A DNA stretch of 32,940 nt from Glycomyces buryatensis (GTDB taxonomy: Bacteria; Actinomycetota; Actinomycetes; Mycobacteriales; Micromonosporaceae), in assembly GCF_004912275.1 (NCBI RefSeq), contig NZ_STGY01000004.1:143791-176730 (forward strand). The letters run 5' to 3'. A program made the position numbers and the translations under genes. Below the pieces are notes generated by a model. That model had not been told where the DNA came from, did no database searches, and saw only the letters and a program-made list of their open reading frames with translations. Positions within the stretch are counted from its first letter, which is position 1. Each line of letters starts with the position of its first letter. Below are positions 1 through 8,353 of the stretch, piece after piece.

Positions 1-301
1 AGGAAGCGACCAGGACACGACCGGACCAGCCGGTACGAACGCCCCGATGGCGGGGCTGCGCCCGACCGAATGGACCGGTGAGCGGGATGCTCCTGGGCGG
101 GCTTGACACGCTCCCGGGCGAACCGGCGAGCGGGAGGCGCCCTGATGGGCGTGGCCTGGCCGGAACGGACCGGCGGAAGACGCGAAGCCCCTGAAGAGAG
201 AGGGGGGCGAGCAGGACCGAGCGGCACGAAGACCGAGGGCCGAGAGCCGAAGGCCGATGTGTGATGTCCGAAGCGTGACACAGGAAGGGAAGGGAAGCAC
301 G
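1..301. other. Gene-less GC-rich leader of the window
   Basis: I see no gene I can recognise here. Two small perfect hairpins are visible (GCCCC/GGGGC around 41-56 and GCGCCC/GGGCG-type around 137-151). A loosely repeated block (ACCGGYGAGCGGGA, near 74 and again near 122) hints that the repeat array to the right once extended into this stretch. A TTGACA box lies near 111, but no convincing -10 box or gene follows it. Confidence 0.4.
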
Positions 302-628
302 ATGACCATGACGGCCATGCAGACCATGACGGACTCGAGCTCGACTACGCCGCGCCCCCGCCCCGTTGGCACTTCGGCACGCCAGGACCCGCGGCAGAGG
401 CGACCGGCCCGGTCCCGGCACACCACCCCGACCGGTCTTCCCCGCCCCGTCGGCACTTCGGCACGCCAGGCCCGGCGGCAGAGGCGACCGGCCCGGCCCC
501 GGCACACCACCCCGACCGGTCTTCCCCGTCCCGCCGTCGCTGCGAGCCTGAACGGCAACGGAAATGCCACCCATCCCCGGCAGCGCACCGGCAACCGCAT
601 TGCCACCGCTTCATCGCTGACGGCTTGA
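302..628 (+). CDS. Possible small basic protein over tandem repeats (doubtful)
   Basis: An open frame of 108 codons starts at an ATG preceded by a strong purine tract (GGAAGGGAAGGGAAG, about 285-299) that could be a ribosome binding site. The product would begin MTMTAMQTMTDSSSTTPRP and then run through two 28-residue repeats rich in Arg, Pro and Thr (84-bp DNA repeats, so the frame is kept). No domain is recognisable. The downstream part of the same repeat array has a period near 77 bp, which does not keep a reading frame, and the opposite strand is open too. The reading frame may therefore just reflect GC-rich repeat DNA. The only support for coding is the ribosome-binding-site-like tract. 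Confidence 0.2.
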   Translation: MTMTAMQTMTDSSSTTPRPRPVGTSARQDPRQRRPARSRHTTPTGLPRPVGTSARQARRQRRPARPRHTTPTGLPRPAVAASLNGNGNATHPRQRTGNRIATASSLTA

Positions 629-850
629 ACACCGACCGAAGGCCGACCCGACCCCGGCAACGCACCCGGGACCGGCCCACCGCAACTACTTCGCTGATTG
701 TTTGAACCGCAAGGGAAACGCTGCCGGTCGCTGCAACTCACCGCCGACAGACCCGCCACCTTGCCATCGCTGAGGGTCCGAACTCCACTCGAACCGCTGC
801 CCGGCACGAACCACCGCTCTCACCGAACGCCGTTGCGACTGAGCCGGTCG
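360..850. repeat. Degenerate tandem-repeat array, 84 bp then about 77 bp period
   Basis: Two near-identical 84-bp units occupy 360-443 and 444-527. After them the landmark CCCCGGCA recurs at 497, 575 and 652 (TCCCGGCA at 413 in the first unit), and the landmark TCGCTG..G..TGAAC recurs at 537, 614, 691 and 767, giving steps of 77, 77 and 76 bp. The units decay toward the right, and the array ends next to the nnr stop codon at 852. The period is not a multiple of three, so this is probably non-coding. It is not a CRISPR array: the conserved cores are too short and degenerate, and the intervals resemble each other. Confidence 0.6.
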
Positions 851-851
851 G

Positions 852-2321
852 TCACGAACCCGCCTGACCCGCGCCTCCCGAGAGCACTTGGCCGATCGCC
901 AGAGGCAAGGCCCTGGCCACGTCCGTCGAAGTGATGGTTCGGTGCCCGGCCGATGCGATACCGCCGGCTTTTCCGTGCAGGTACGCCGCGGCGACCGCGG
1001 CCCGCACGCCGTCCATGCCCGAAGCCATGAGCGAGGTCAGCAGCCCGGCGAGGACGTCTCCCGATCCGGCGGTGGCGAGCGCGGGGCGCCCGGTCGGGTT
1101 CGCCCAGACGGTGCCGTCGGCGTCGGCTACGACCGTGTGGTGGCCCTTCAGCAGCACGGTGCAGTTGAGTCGTTTCGCAAGTGCCGCAGCGCTTCCGGCC
1201 CGGTCGAGGCTGGGCGCGGAGCCGTAGAGGCGTTCGAATTCGCGGTCGTGTGGCGTGAGCACCACGGGGGCCTCGCATCCGGCCAGAATGGACGGATATT
1301 CGCCGATGAGGGTCAGGGCGTCGGCGTCGATGACGGCGGGGGCGGCCCCGGCGAGGACGTCGCGCACGGCGCTGAGCGCGGATTCGTCGGCGCCGATGCC
1401 GGGCCCGACGAGCCAGGCCTGGACACGGCCGGCCTCCTTGACGGTGTCGGTGCAGACGGCCTCGGCGTAGCGGCGCCGCACCTGGTCGGCGGCGGACCCG
1501 GCGTAGCGGACGTAGCCGGTGGGTCCTGCCAGCGCGCCGGAGACGGCGAGGACGGCGGCGCCCGGGTACTTGGCCGATCCGGCGGCGATGCCGGCGACGC
1601 CGCGGGTGTACTTGTCGTCGTCGGGGCCGGGGGTGTGCCACCACTCGACGAGGTCGCCGGCTTCGGCGATGCGCACCATCGGATGTGGGTCGAGGTGGCC
1701 TGAGAGTCCGATGTCCACGAGGTGGACGCGTCCGGACAGGAGGGCTGCGGCGCCGAGGACGTGGCAGGGCTTGCGGACGCCGAAGGTCACGGTGTGGTCG
1801 GCGGCGACGGCGGAGGCGGGGACCGAACCGGTGTCGACGTCGACGCCCGAAGGCACGTCGACCGCGACCGTGATTCGAGACTTGATGCGCCCCAACAGTT
1901 CCACGGCCCGATCGGGGAGGCCGGGGCGTCCGCCGATGCCGAGGATGCCGTCCAGGAGCAGGTCGCAGCTGGGGGGCGGTTCGCTGGTGAGACGGCCGCC
2001 GGCCTGGGTGAGCGCGGCGGCGGCGAGCGGGTGGACGCGGGAGCGCATGACGGGCACGGCGAAGACGCGGGCGCCGCGCCGGGCGAGGCGCGCGGCGGCG
2101 TAGAGGGCGTCGCCCCCGTTGTCGCCGGGACCGGCTAGGACGATGACGGTGGAGCCGTAGACCCCTTGTCCCCCTTGATCAGAGCGCAAGGTCTTCAACA
2201 TCCGGGCGCAGGCCGCGGCGAGGCCGGCGGCGGCACGCTGCATGAGGGTGCCGGGCGGGAGCTGGGGCATGAGTTCGGCTTCGGCGCGGCGGACCGCCGC
2301 GGATGACCAGGCACCGTTCAT
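852..2321 (-). CDS. nnr: Bifunctional NAD(P)H-hydrate epimerase / ADP-dependent NAD(P)H-hydrate dehydratase
   Basis: This 489-aa protein has the YjeF_N plus carbohydrate-kinase-like (CARKD) fusion seen in bacterial Nnr. The N-terminal epimerase half carries GPGDNGGDAL at residues 64-73 and a downstream VDVPSGVDVDTG stretch. The C-terminal dehydratase half has TPHDREFERLYG and the anion-hole motif GSGDVLAGLL starting near residue 419. The enzyme repairs R/S hydrated NADH and NADPH in the cytosol: the N half interconverts epimers, and the C half dehydrates S-NAD(P)HX using ADP. ATG at 2321 is preceded by AAGGT 7 nt upstream. The gene lies 22 bp after acpS on the same strand, a common actinobacterial pairing and probably one transcript. 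Confidence 0.95.
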   Translation of the reverse strand: MNGAWSSAAVRRAEAELMPQLPPGTLMQRAAAGLAAACARMLKTLRSDQGGQGVYGSTVIVLAGPGDNGGDALYAAARLARRGARVFAVPVMRSRVHPLAAAALTQAGGRLTSEPPPSCDLLLDGILGIGGRPGLPDRAVELLGRIKSRITVAVDVPSGVDVDTGSVPASAVAADHTVTFGVRKPCHVLGAAALLSGRVHLVDIGLSGHLDPHPMVRIAEAGDLVEWWHTPGPDDDKYTRGVAGIAAGSAKYPGAAVLAVSGALAGPTGYVRYAGSAADQVRRRYAEAVCTDTVKEAGRVQAWLVGPGIGADESALSAVRDVLAGAAPAVIDADALTLIGEYPSILAGCEAPVVLTPHDREFERLYGSAPSLDRAGSAAALAKRLNCTVLLKGHHTVVADADGTVWANPTGRPALATAGSGDVLAGLLTSLMASGMDGVRAAVAAAYLHGKAGGIASAGHRTITSTDVARALPLAIGQVLSGGAGQAGS

Positions 2322-2343
2322 GACATCTACCTTCGCTCCTTCG

Positions 2344-2715
2344 TCACGCCGTTTCGGCGATCACCACCGCTGTCGCGATACCGCCATCATGCGACAGCGA
2401 CACATGCCAACGCGAGACGCCACGCTGCGCGGCGGCCGCGGCCACCGATCCGGTGATGGAAAGTGAGGGGCGTCCGTCGGACTCGGAGAGGATTTCGCAG
2501 TCGCTCCAATGCATTCCGCCGGGAGCGCCGAGGGCCTTGGCGACGGCTTCCTTCGCGGCGAAGCGGGCGGCGAGCGATTCGGTCCGGCGCGCGCGTCCGT
2601 CGGGGGTGGAGCGTTCAGCGGCGGTGAAGAGTTTGTCGGCCACATGGGGCGTCCGCTCCAGGACACGCTCGAAGCGATCCACTGCCACCACGTCTATACC
2701 TACCGCCACGATCAC
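2344..2715 (-). CDS. acpS: Holo-[acyl-carrier-protein] synthase
   Basis: The 123-aa length is typical of trimeric AcpS. The enzyme moves 4'-phosphopantetheine from CoA to the serine of apo-ACP, activating fatty-acid synthesis. The sequence opens [15 protein letters not shown] with the Mg-binding Asp at residue 8, and has [13 protein letters not shown] at 51-63, where Glu56 matches the second metal ligand of the family. It ends with the [16 protein letters not shown] strand. The start is GTG at 2715, chosen because the family begins exactly here. No good ribosome binding site is visible. It is followed 22 bp later by nnr. A hairpin at 2856-2873 separates it from the upstream operon. Confidence 0.95.
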   Translation of the reverse strand: MIVAVGIDVVAVDRFERVLERTPHVADKLFTAAERSTPDGRARRTESLAARFAAKEAVAKALGAPGGMHWSDCEILSESDGRPSLSITGSVAAAAAQRGVSRWHVSLSHDGGIATAVVIAETA

Positions 2716-2855
2716 CAGTCAAGAGTGCCACGGGATCGGCCCGCCTGCCCCCTTTGGGCCGAGTTCATGCGAAGCGGTGAACAACCGTGTGCCGCCCTCA
2801 CATTCAAGGCAGCGGCCACGGGCCGGCAGCGCGATGCATTGCGAGGAACGGAACT

Positions 2856-2873
2856 GCCGGGCGCCTGCCCGGC
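2856..2873 (-). terminator. Hairpin closing the Hsp70 operon
   Basis: A perfect 7-bp stem GCCGGGC/GCCCGGC with a 4-nt loop lies 8 nt past the stop codon of the OmpA-like gene. There is no U-tract, which is common for actinobacterial terminators. Confidence 0.5.
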
Positions 2874-2880
2874 CGTCGGT

Positions 2881-3786
2881 CTATGCGAGGGTGACCGTGA
2901 GGGTCACCGTCTGGTTTCTGCGGCGGTCGGCTTCCGTGTTGTTGGGGTAGGGCGGGTCGTCGTCGCCGCTGGTCGCGATGTGGATCTCGGGGAGTTGGAG
3001 CTCGCCCGCAGCGGCGAGGGACTCGGCGGCGGCCAGGGCTCGGGCCAGTCCGAGTTCGGTGTTGTCCTCGTATCGGCTGCCGTCCCCGGTTGGTATGTCG
3101 TTGGTGTGTCCGACGACGGTGACCGAAGCGCCTTCGAGGCTGCCGATGCGTGCGGCGGCGTCGGCCAGCAGGTCGTCACCGGAGTCCGGCAGGTCGGTTC
3201 CGCCATCAGGGAAGAGCGAGTCGTCGAAGGTGACCGCGATGCTTCGCCCCTGGATCTCGGCGGTCCAGCGGGGGTCCACCAGTGCCTGCTGCGCTGTCTG
3301 CAGGGCCGCTTCGGTGTCCTCGGTCGATTCGGTCTCGGGAGCCGCCTCGGGTTCCAATGCGTCGACCGCTCCGGCGAGCCGGTCGAGTTCGTCGGCGACG
3401 CCCTGGTCCGCCGGGCGATCCTCCGGTTCGGACATGAGCGCCTGCCCGGCGACCGCACCGGCACCGACGAGGATGAGCACCGCCACGCCGACGCCGATGC
3501 TCCGGGCGCTGCCGTTCCGGGTCCCCGACCAGATCCGGTGGATGCGGCGGCGGCCCTCGCTCGCGCCGGTGTGGCCGGTGTCGAGTGCTTGGACGCGGGC
3601 CCAGCAGTCGTCGGCCGCCGCGAGGTCACCCTGCTGGGTGTGGATCCGCGCGAGCAGGTCGAGCGCCTCGGCGTCCTCGCCGAGGTCGGCGAGGTCGGCG
3701 AGAGCACGGCGCGCGTCGTCGTAGCGTCCGGCGCGGGCGTGGCCCGTCGCCTCGGCCAGGATCGTCTGGGCGGCATGGTCACTCAT
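2881..3786 (-). CDS. TPR-like / single-TM / OmpA-like C-terminal domain protein
   Basis: This 301-aa protein has three parts. Residues 1-80 form an alpha-helical, TPR-like cytosolic region (GRYDDARRALADLADLGEDAEALDLLARIH). Residues 96-116 form one hydrophobic span. After an acidic linker (about 118-165), residues 175-300 resemble an OmpA/MotB-type domain: VTVVGHTND at 222-230, a helix with LARAL near 247-251, and a closing NNTEADRRRNQTVTLTV, comparable to the family's N..GR..NRRV. OmpA-like domains bind peptidoglycan from the outside, so the protein probably links a cytosolic partner to the cell wall. Its ATG overlaps the Hsp70 stop as ATGA, so translation is coupled. It is the last gene of the five-gene operon. 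The exact ligand is unknown, and the OmpA assignment rests on motif reading only. Confidence 0.75.
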   Translation of the reverse strand: MSDHAAQTILAEATGHARAGRYDDARRALADLADLGEDAEALDLLARIHTQQGDLAAADDCWARVQALDTGHTGASEGRRRIHRIWSGTRNGSARSIGVGVAVLILVGAGAVAGQALMSEPEDRPADQGVADELDRLAGAVDALEPEAAPETESTEDTEAALQTAQQALVDPRWTAEIQGRSIAVTFDDSLFPDGGTDLPDSGDDLLADAAARIGSLEGASVTVVGHTNDIPTGDGSRYEDNTELGLARALAAAESLAAAGELQLPEIHIATSGDDDPPYPNNTEADRRRNQTVTLTVTLA

Positions 3787-6296
3787 CGCCGGTCACCGCC
3801 TCGGACAGTGCTGGTCTGGTTCTCCAGGTCGAGTCCGGCCCCGAGATCGGGCAGGAACGGGCGCAGCTTCGCGTTCACGGCCGCCAGCCGGTGGACGGCG
3901 CCGTCGTTGATCGCCCCTCGGCCCTCGGCGAGCAGCCGCTGCACCTGCGCGCTCGGGTGGTCGGCCAGCTCCTGCTCCAGGGCGCCGAAGATCACCACCG
4001 GAAGCCGCCCGGTCTCGTCCAGGACCCGCACGGCGATCGACCGGACCTCGTCGGCCTGCCTGCGAATGAGCACCGGGTCGCGCTCCTTGATCGCCGCCTC
4101 CATCTCGGACTCGGCCCGGCGCAGGGCCGTCCGGTGCTCGGCCTGGCCGGCCTGCTGAACGACCTCCTTGGCCGCGCTCTGCGTGGCCCTTGCCTCCTCC
4201 ACGATCTGCGGCAGCTCCAGGCGCTCCTCGACCTCGTCGAGCACGGTGTGCGCGTCGCGCAGCCGGACCTGGCAGGTCGCGGTGGCGTCGGGGTCGACCT
4301 CGGCCTGCCGCAGCAGTTGGTCCACGTCCGACAGGGTGTCCTGCGAGTCGAACCGGTCCAGCAGCCCGCGCGCCTCCGGTGCTTCGACGTCGGAGGCGCG
4401 GTCGCGCAGGTCGTCGTAGCGCTGTTCGAGCTTGAAGCGGTCGGCGCGCAGGTCGGCGAGGCTCGGCGCGGTCGATCTGGCGAGGTCGACGTCGATCTCG
4501 AACTCCTCGTCGAGGATCGGCACGTAGGCCTCGGCGGTGGCCCGGAAGCTGGTGTCGACGCTGACCTCCACCTCGACTTCGCTGCCTGCCGGGACGTCGC
4601 GCCGCACTTCGCCGGGCCGCAGTTCGAGCTGGCCGATCACGGTGTTGCGGTCGACCCTCGGACGCTCCCCGGACACCAGCGGCACCCGGATGAGGCCGGT
4701 CCCGGCGTTCTTGTTCACGGCCACGGTGGTGAAGACGGACTGGCGTTTGCGGGCCGTCAGCTCGGTTCCCTTCCCCAGCAGCGGCAGCAGCGAGTTGTCG
4801 GAGAGGCCGATGCTGATGGAGTGGCTCAGGGTCGGGGCCGCGCCGATCAGGTCGGCGTGGCGGTAGGTCAGGCTCGGCGGGTCGGTCGCCACGGTTGTGC
4901 CCTGCCGATCGCGAAGCGTGATCGTGAAGGTGTTCCGGGTGTTCTCCTGGGCGCGCAGCCGCGTGCTGAACGCGCCGTTCGGACGGAGCGCGACTTTGCC
5001 GCTGCTCCAAGGCGGTTGGAACGCGAGGTTGTCGAGTTCGACGGTGTAGCCGGTCCAGTCCTGGACGGTGTCGTCGTGCGCGCGGCCGCCCACGAGCGGG
5101 TCGACGTCCTGTCCGGCCGCCGCGAACTCCAATACGAGGGCCGCCAGGCCCGGAGTCGTGGCCTGCTTCGTCTTGGTGGACTTCGGAATGCGCTGTGTGC
5201 CCGCGAAGATCGCCGCGCCCTGGGCGACGACGGTGACGGGGTTGAGGGAGTGGTCGATGCGAATGCCGAGGCCTTCGTTCGGATCGGCGAGCATCGCCCG
5301 CAGCACCGGCGCCTGGGACATGCCGCCCACGAGCAGGACCCGCTCGATGTCGGAGGGCTTGGTGCGGCTCTCGGCGAGCGCCGTGCGGCACATCCCGATC
5401 GAGCGCTCCACGAGAGGCCGGGTGACGCGCTCGACGTCGGCTCGGGTGAGCTCGCACTGGAATGCGACCTGCTCGCCGGAGTCGCCGGTGAGGTCCAACT
5501 CGATGTCCACCGCCTCGGCCTGCGACAGCTCGATCTTGGCGTTCTCGGCGGCGGCCTTCAGCTTGGCGAGGTTGCCGGCGGCGCGGCCGTTGTCGCGGCT
5601 CATGGAGGCGAGCCCGAAATCGCGCCGCGCCACCGGGATCAGGTGCTCCTCGACCAGGGCCCAGTCGACCAGCTTGCCGCCGAGGAAGTTGTCGCCCGCG
5701 TGGTTGACCACGGTGAACTCGCCGTCCTCGATCTTCACCACGGCCGCGTCGAAGGTGCCGCCGCCGAAGTCGTAGACGAGCCAGAACGCCTTGGAGGGCG
5801 CATCCCGCACACTGTAGGCCCAGGCCGCGGCGGTCGGCTCCTGGAGCAGTGGCGCGAACTCCAGCCCGGCGAGCCCGGCTGCCCGGCGGGTGGCGTCGCA
5901 CTGGTCGAGTGAGAAGGCGGCGGGGACGGTGATCACCGCGGCCTCGATCCGCTCGCCGGTCGACCGTTCGACGTCGCCTCGCAGCGACTTCAGCACCTCG
6001 GCCGACAACTCCTCCGGTGTCATGGCGACCCCGGAGTCTTCGAACGTCTTGTGATTGCCGCGCGTGCCCATCTGAATCTTGAACTCGGAGCAGGCGTTCT
6101 TCGGGTCGGACTCGACGCGGTCCCGGGCACGCTCGCCGACGACGATGTTGCCGCCTCGCCTGACGTGGACTGCCGAAGGCGTGAACTCTCGTTGGAGGTT
6201 GTTGCGGATGACCTCGGCGTCGGCGGCCTCGGCCTTCGCGATGGCGCTATTGGTGGTACCCAGGTCGATGCCGAAATCAACGGTTTCGCGGTGCAT
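3783..6296 (-). CDS. Divergent Hsp70-family chaperone ATPase
   Basis: This 837-aa protein is longer than DnaK (about 640). The nucleotide-binding domain spans about 1-370: phosphate-1 GIDLGTTNS (9-17), Lys73, QEPTAAAWAY (152-161), phosphate-2 VYDFGGGTFD (174-183), adenosine motif LLVGGMSQAP (321-330) and VAQGAAI (357-363). The usual DVTPLSLGIET linker is missing. A beta-rich stretch (about 410-490) sits before the recognisable substrate-binding sandwich (about 490-600), and a long helical, probably coiled lid follows (610-815). The threonine of DnaK's GDTHLGG is Asn203 here (GDNFLGG). It has a good ribosome binding site (AGGAGAGGGG), overlaps the GrpE-like gene by 20 bp and couples to the OmpA-like gene. 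It is clearly not the housekeeping dnaK. The client is unknown. Confidence 0.9.
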   Translation of the reverse strand: MHRETVDFGIDLGTTNSAIAKAEAADAEVIRNNLQREFTPSAVHVRRGGNIVVGERARDRVESDPKNACSEFKIQMGTRGNHKTFEDSGVAMTPEELSAEVLKSLRGDVERSTGERIEAAVITVPAAFSLDQCDATRRAAGLAGLEFAPLLQEPTAAAWAYSVRDAPSKAFWLVYDFGGGTFDAAVVKIEDGEFTVVNHAGDNFLGGKLVDWALVEEHLIPVARRDFGLASMSRDNGRAAGNLAKLKAAAENAKIELSQAEAVDIELDLTGDSGEQVAFQCELTRADVERVTRPLVERSIGMCRTALAESRTKPSDIERVLLVGGMSQAPVLRAMLADPNEGLGIRIDHSLNPVTVVAQGAAIFAGTQRIPKSTKTKQATTPGLAALVLEFAAAGQDVDPLVGGRAHDDTVQDWTGYTVELDNLAFQPPWSSGKVALRPNGAFSTRLRAQENTRNTFTITLRDRQGTTVATDPPSLTYRHADLIGAAPTLSHSISIGLSDNSLLPLLGKGTELTARKRQSVFTTVAVNKNAGTGLIRVPLVSGERPRVDRNTVIGQLELRPGEVRRDVPAGSEVEVEVSVDTSFRATAEAYVPILDEEFEIDVDLARSTAPSLADLRADRFKLEQRYDDLRDRASDVEAPEARGLLDRFDSQDTLSDVDQLLRQAEVDPDATATCQVRLRDAHTVLDEVEERLELPQIVEEARATQSAAKEVVQQAGQAEHRTALRRAESEMEAAIKERDPVLIRRQADEVRSIAVRVLDETGRLPVVIFGALEQELADHPSAQVQRLLAEGRGAINDGAVHRLAAVNAKLRPFLPDLGAGLDLENQTSTVRGGDRR

Positions 6297-6789
6297 CGGC
6301 TTGTCCCCTCTCCTTCTCCGGCATTGCGACGATCACTTGTCCTATTTGGATGTGTCGACCGTCTCGGTACACCGAGGGCCGGATGGTCTCCAGGACCGTC
6401 TCCTCGACGGCCTCCGGGTCGGCCTGATAGGCCAGGACGTCCAGGTTCAAGCCCACGTCGAACCGCAGCCCCTCGTGCGACTGCGCCTCGATCCCCGCCT
6501 CCGCCAAGTGGTCCCAGGCGGCGCGCAGATGCCGGTTGGCCTGCCGCTGCGGCCGGGGGACCTCGCGCTCGCCGCCCGCGTCGTCGATCTTCCGGCTGGT
6601 GCGCCAGAGTTCGGTGACGATCTCGGCCACGGCCCGGTCGGTGAGGCCGGTCGGGTCCGGGGGCAGTTGCATTGCGGGCATAGGGGGTTCGGCGATCGCG
6701 GTGACCGGTGCCGGTGGTCCGATGCGGAACTCGGCGGGGAACCGGCGCTGCCGCAGCCGCGCCCCGATCCCGATCTCTCGCGTGGTCAC
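6277..6789 (-). CDS. GrpE-like nucleotide exchange factor
   Basis: This 170-aa protein has a Pro-rich N-terminus, a helix (48-95) and a C-terminal part (about 108-157) that reads like the GrpE beta-domain: LRFD near 108-111, E.VEET, IRPSVY, then GRHIQIGQVIVAMP, matching the family's closing 'RPgY..g.vlrpa.VvVa' pattern. GrpE proteins release ADP from Hsp70. The long dimerising helix of normal GrpE is shortened. The start is GTG at 6789, overlapping the stop of the upstream J-like gene as GTGA. The longer open frame upstream in this frame is a shadow of that gene. The gene directly precedes the Hsp70, which supports the assignment. It is a paralogue and not the housekeeping grpE. Confidence 0.75.
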   Translation of the reverse strand: MTTREIGIGARLRQRRFPAEFRIGPPAPVTAIAEPPMPAMQLPPDPTGLTDRAVAEIVTELWRTSRKIDDAGGEREVPRPQRQANRHLRAAWDHLAEAGIEAQSHEGLRFDVGLNLDVLAYQADPEAVEETVLETIRPSVYRDGRHIQIGQVIVAMPEKERGQADAPRNR

Positions 6790-8351
6790 GCTGACTCCTC
6801 TCGTTTCTTCGCCCAGGCGCGGAGGTACTCCTGGCGCAGGACCAGGCACACCGCCGCGATCGAGGCGCCGAGGGCCGCCGTGTACAGGGCGGCGAAGGCC
6901 CCGGCCGTCCAGGCGGCGAACAGGACGGGAAGCGCGACCAGCGCGAAGACCCGGTACCGCCGGGCGGCCTCGCTGAGCGGGACCCTGCCGCCGATGATCC
7001 GTTCCCCGGTGGCGGTGTCGTGCCCGACGATGTTCGCGGTCAACGGCACCAACGGGATCCACAGGAACGTCAGGTACAGGGTCGTGACGTGGGTGTTGAC
7101 CGCGGTTCCAGGTTCGGCCCGCGAGTCTCTCATGCCGTACTGGTGTGCCCCGAGGAAGAAGACGCAGCCCGGATTGTTGTTGTGCGGCTTGGAGGCCAGC
7201 CGTCGGGGGTCGACGAGGATCTGCTCCAGGGCCGCCTCCCGGTCGGGGTCGGTGGTCAACCGGTGCCAGGCCCGCAGTCTCGCGGCGGCCGCGTCGATCT
7301 GGCCGCTGTCGAGCAGTGGTTCCACCTCTCTGAGCAGCGGCTCGGTGGCGACCACCGCCAGGTTCTGGTCGATGAGTTCGATGGTGGACTCCGAGACGGC
7401 CACCGCGCGCGCTCGCTGCAGGACCCGCGCGACACCGGTGCCCCGGCGCCGCTTGTTGAAGTAGCCGACGGCGCAGCGGTTGGCGGTGATCGCGGCCTCG
7501 TCGCGGCAGGAGCGGGTGAGCGGGTCGGCGCCGCCCAGCAGCGCCTCGATGACGCGCAGCGGCTCGGCCGTGTCGGACAGCAGGGTCCTGGCCGCTTTGA
7601 GGCCGCCGGAGTCGGCCTGGTCCTCGGCGGTCTCGCAGGCCGTCTTGACGCGGGCCTCGGCGCCGCGGACCGCGTTCCGCGCGGCCTTGCGCACCAGGGC
7701 TTCCGTGAAGGGCGATGCGTTCAGCAGTCGCAGGTGGCGCTCGGCCGCCGGGGTGTCGCCGTCGGCGGCAGCGGTCGCGGCGAGGGCGAGGCTCACCCCC
7801 ACGAGGTGCTCGGGGAGGCGTTCGCGGAGCGCCCGGACGGCGGCCAGGGTCAGGCGCGGGTCGTCGATCGCCCGCACTCGCGCTTTGGCCCACGTCCAGG
7901 TCTCTCCCGAGTCGAGGACCGCCGACCAGGTGCGGAGCGCGGTCGCCCACATCGCCGGGTCCGGCTGGCCCGAGTCCTCGGATTCCAATGCGGCGCAATG
8001 GGTTCGCACGGCGGTGTTGTGCGGGTGGTCGGCTTCGACGTCGGGGCGCAGCCACAGCAGCTCGTGGGCGAGGCGCAGCAGCGGGTCGCGCAGTCCCTCG
8101 AAGGCGTGGTGCAGCGCGTCGGGGTCGGCCGAGGGCGGCAGCGGCGCGGCGCCGGATTCGGCGGACGGCTCGTAGTACGGGTTCATTCGCTCCTCGCGGC
8201 CGCGCCGCACCTGGCGGGGCGAGGCGTCAGCGGGCAGTCCGGTGACCCTGAAGGCGTTGTCGCGGTATAGGACCCGGCCGGTGAGCGATTCCAGGACGCG
8301 GTCCAGCTCGCTCGCGACGGCCTCGGTCGACACCGGGTTGGACGTGACCAT
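6786..8351 (-). CDS. J-domain-like membrane protein (no HPD motif)
   Basis: This 521-aa protein has three parts. Residues 29-100 resemble a degenerate J domain (NAFRVTGLPADASPRQVRR, then DALHHAFEGLRDPLLRLAHE), but I find no HPD tripeptide. Residues 130-385 are helical repeats of unknown type. From about 390 comes a small segment with the pattern GAHQYGMRDS, TLYLTFLWIPLVPL, which I have seen at membrane-facing ends of similar proteins, then two clear hydrophobic spans (about 467-485 and 487-505) and a basic tail. It probably places the Hsp70 at the membrane. The start is ATG at 8351, 2 nt after the kinase stop. The open frame continues further upstream only because it shadows the kinase gene. 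The family name is unknown to me. Confidence 0.7.
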   Translation of the reverse strand: MVTSNPVSTEAVASELDRVLESLTGRVLYRDNAFRVTGLPADASPRQVRRGREERMNPYYEPSAESGAAPLPPSADPDALHHAFEGLRDPLLRLAHELLWLRPDVEADHPHNTAVRTHCAALESEDSGQPDPAMWATALRTWSAVLDSGETWTWAKARVRAIDDPRLTLAAVRALRERLPEHLVGVSLALAATAAADGDTPAAERHLRLLNASPFTEALVRKAARNAVRGAEARVKTACETAEDQADSGGLKAARTLLSDTAEPLRVIEALLGGADPLTRSCRDEAAITANRCAVGYFNKRRRGTGVARVLQRARAVAVSESTIELIDQNLAVVATEPLLREVEPLLDSGQIDAAAARLRAWHRLTTDPDREAALEQILVDPRRLASKPHNNNPGCVFFLGAHQYGMRDSRAEPGTAVNTHVTTLYLTFLWIPLVPLTANIVGHDTATGERIIGGRVPLSEAARRYRVFALVALPVLFAAWTAGAFAALYTAALGASIAAVCLVLRQEYLRAWAKKREESA

Positions 8352-8353
8352 GT

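Noticed and set aside
360..850. Possible CRISPR array
   Set aside because: The repeating cores are only 15-18 bp and degenerate, the intervals between them resemble each other, and no cas gene is present.
2509..5912. Long plus-strand frames opposite the OmpA-like and Hsp70 genes
   Set aside because: Low-complexity antisense shadows; the minus-strand proteins have full motifs and coupled starts.
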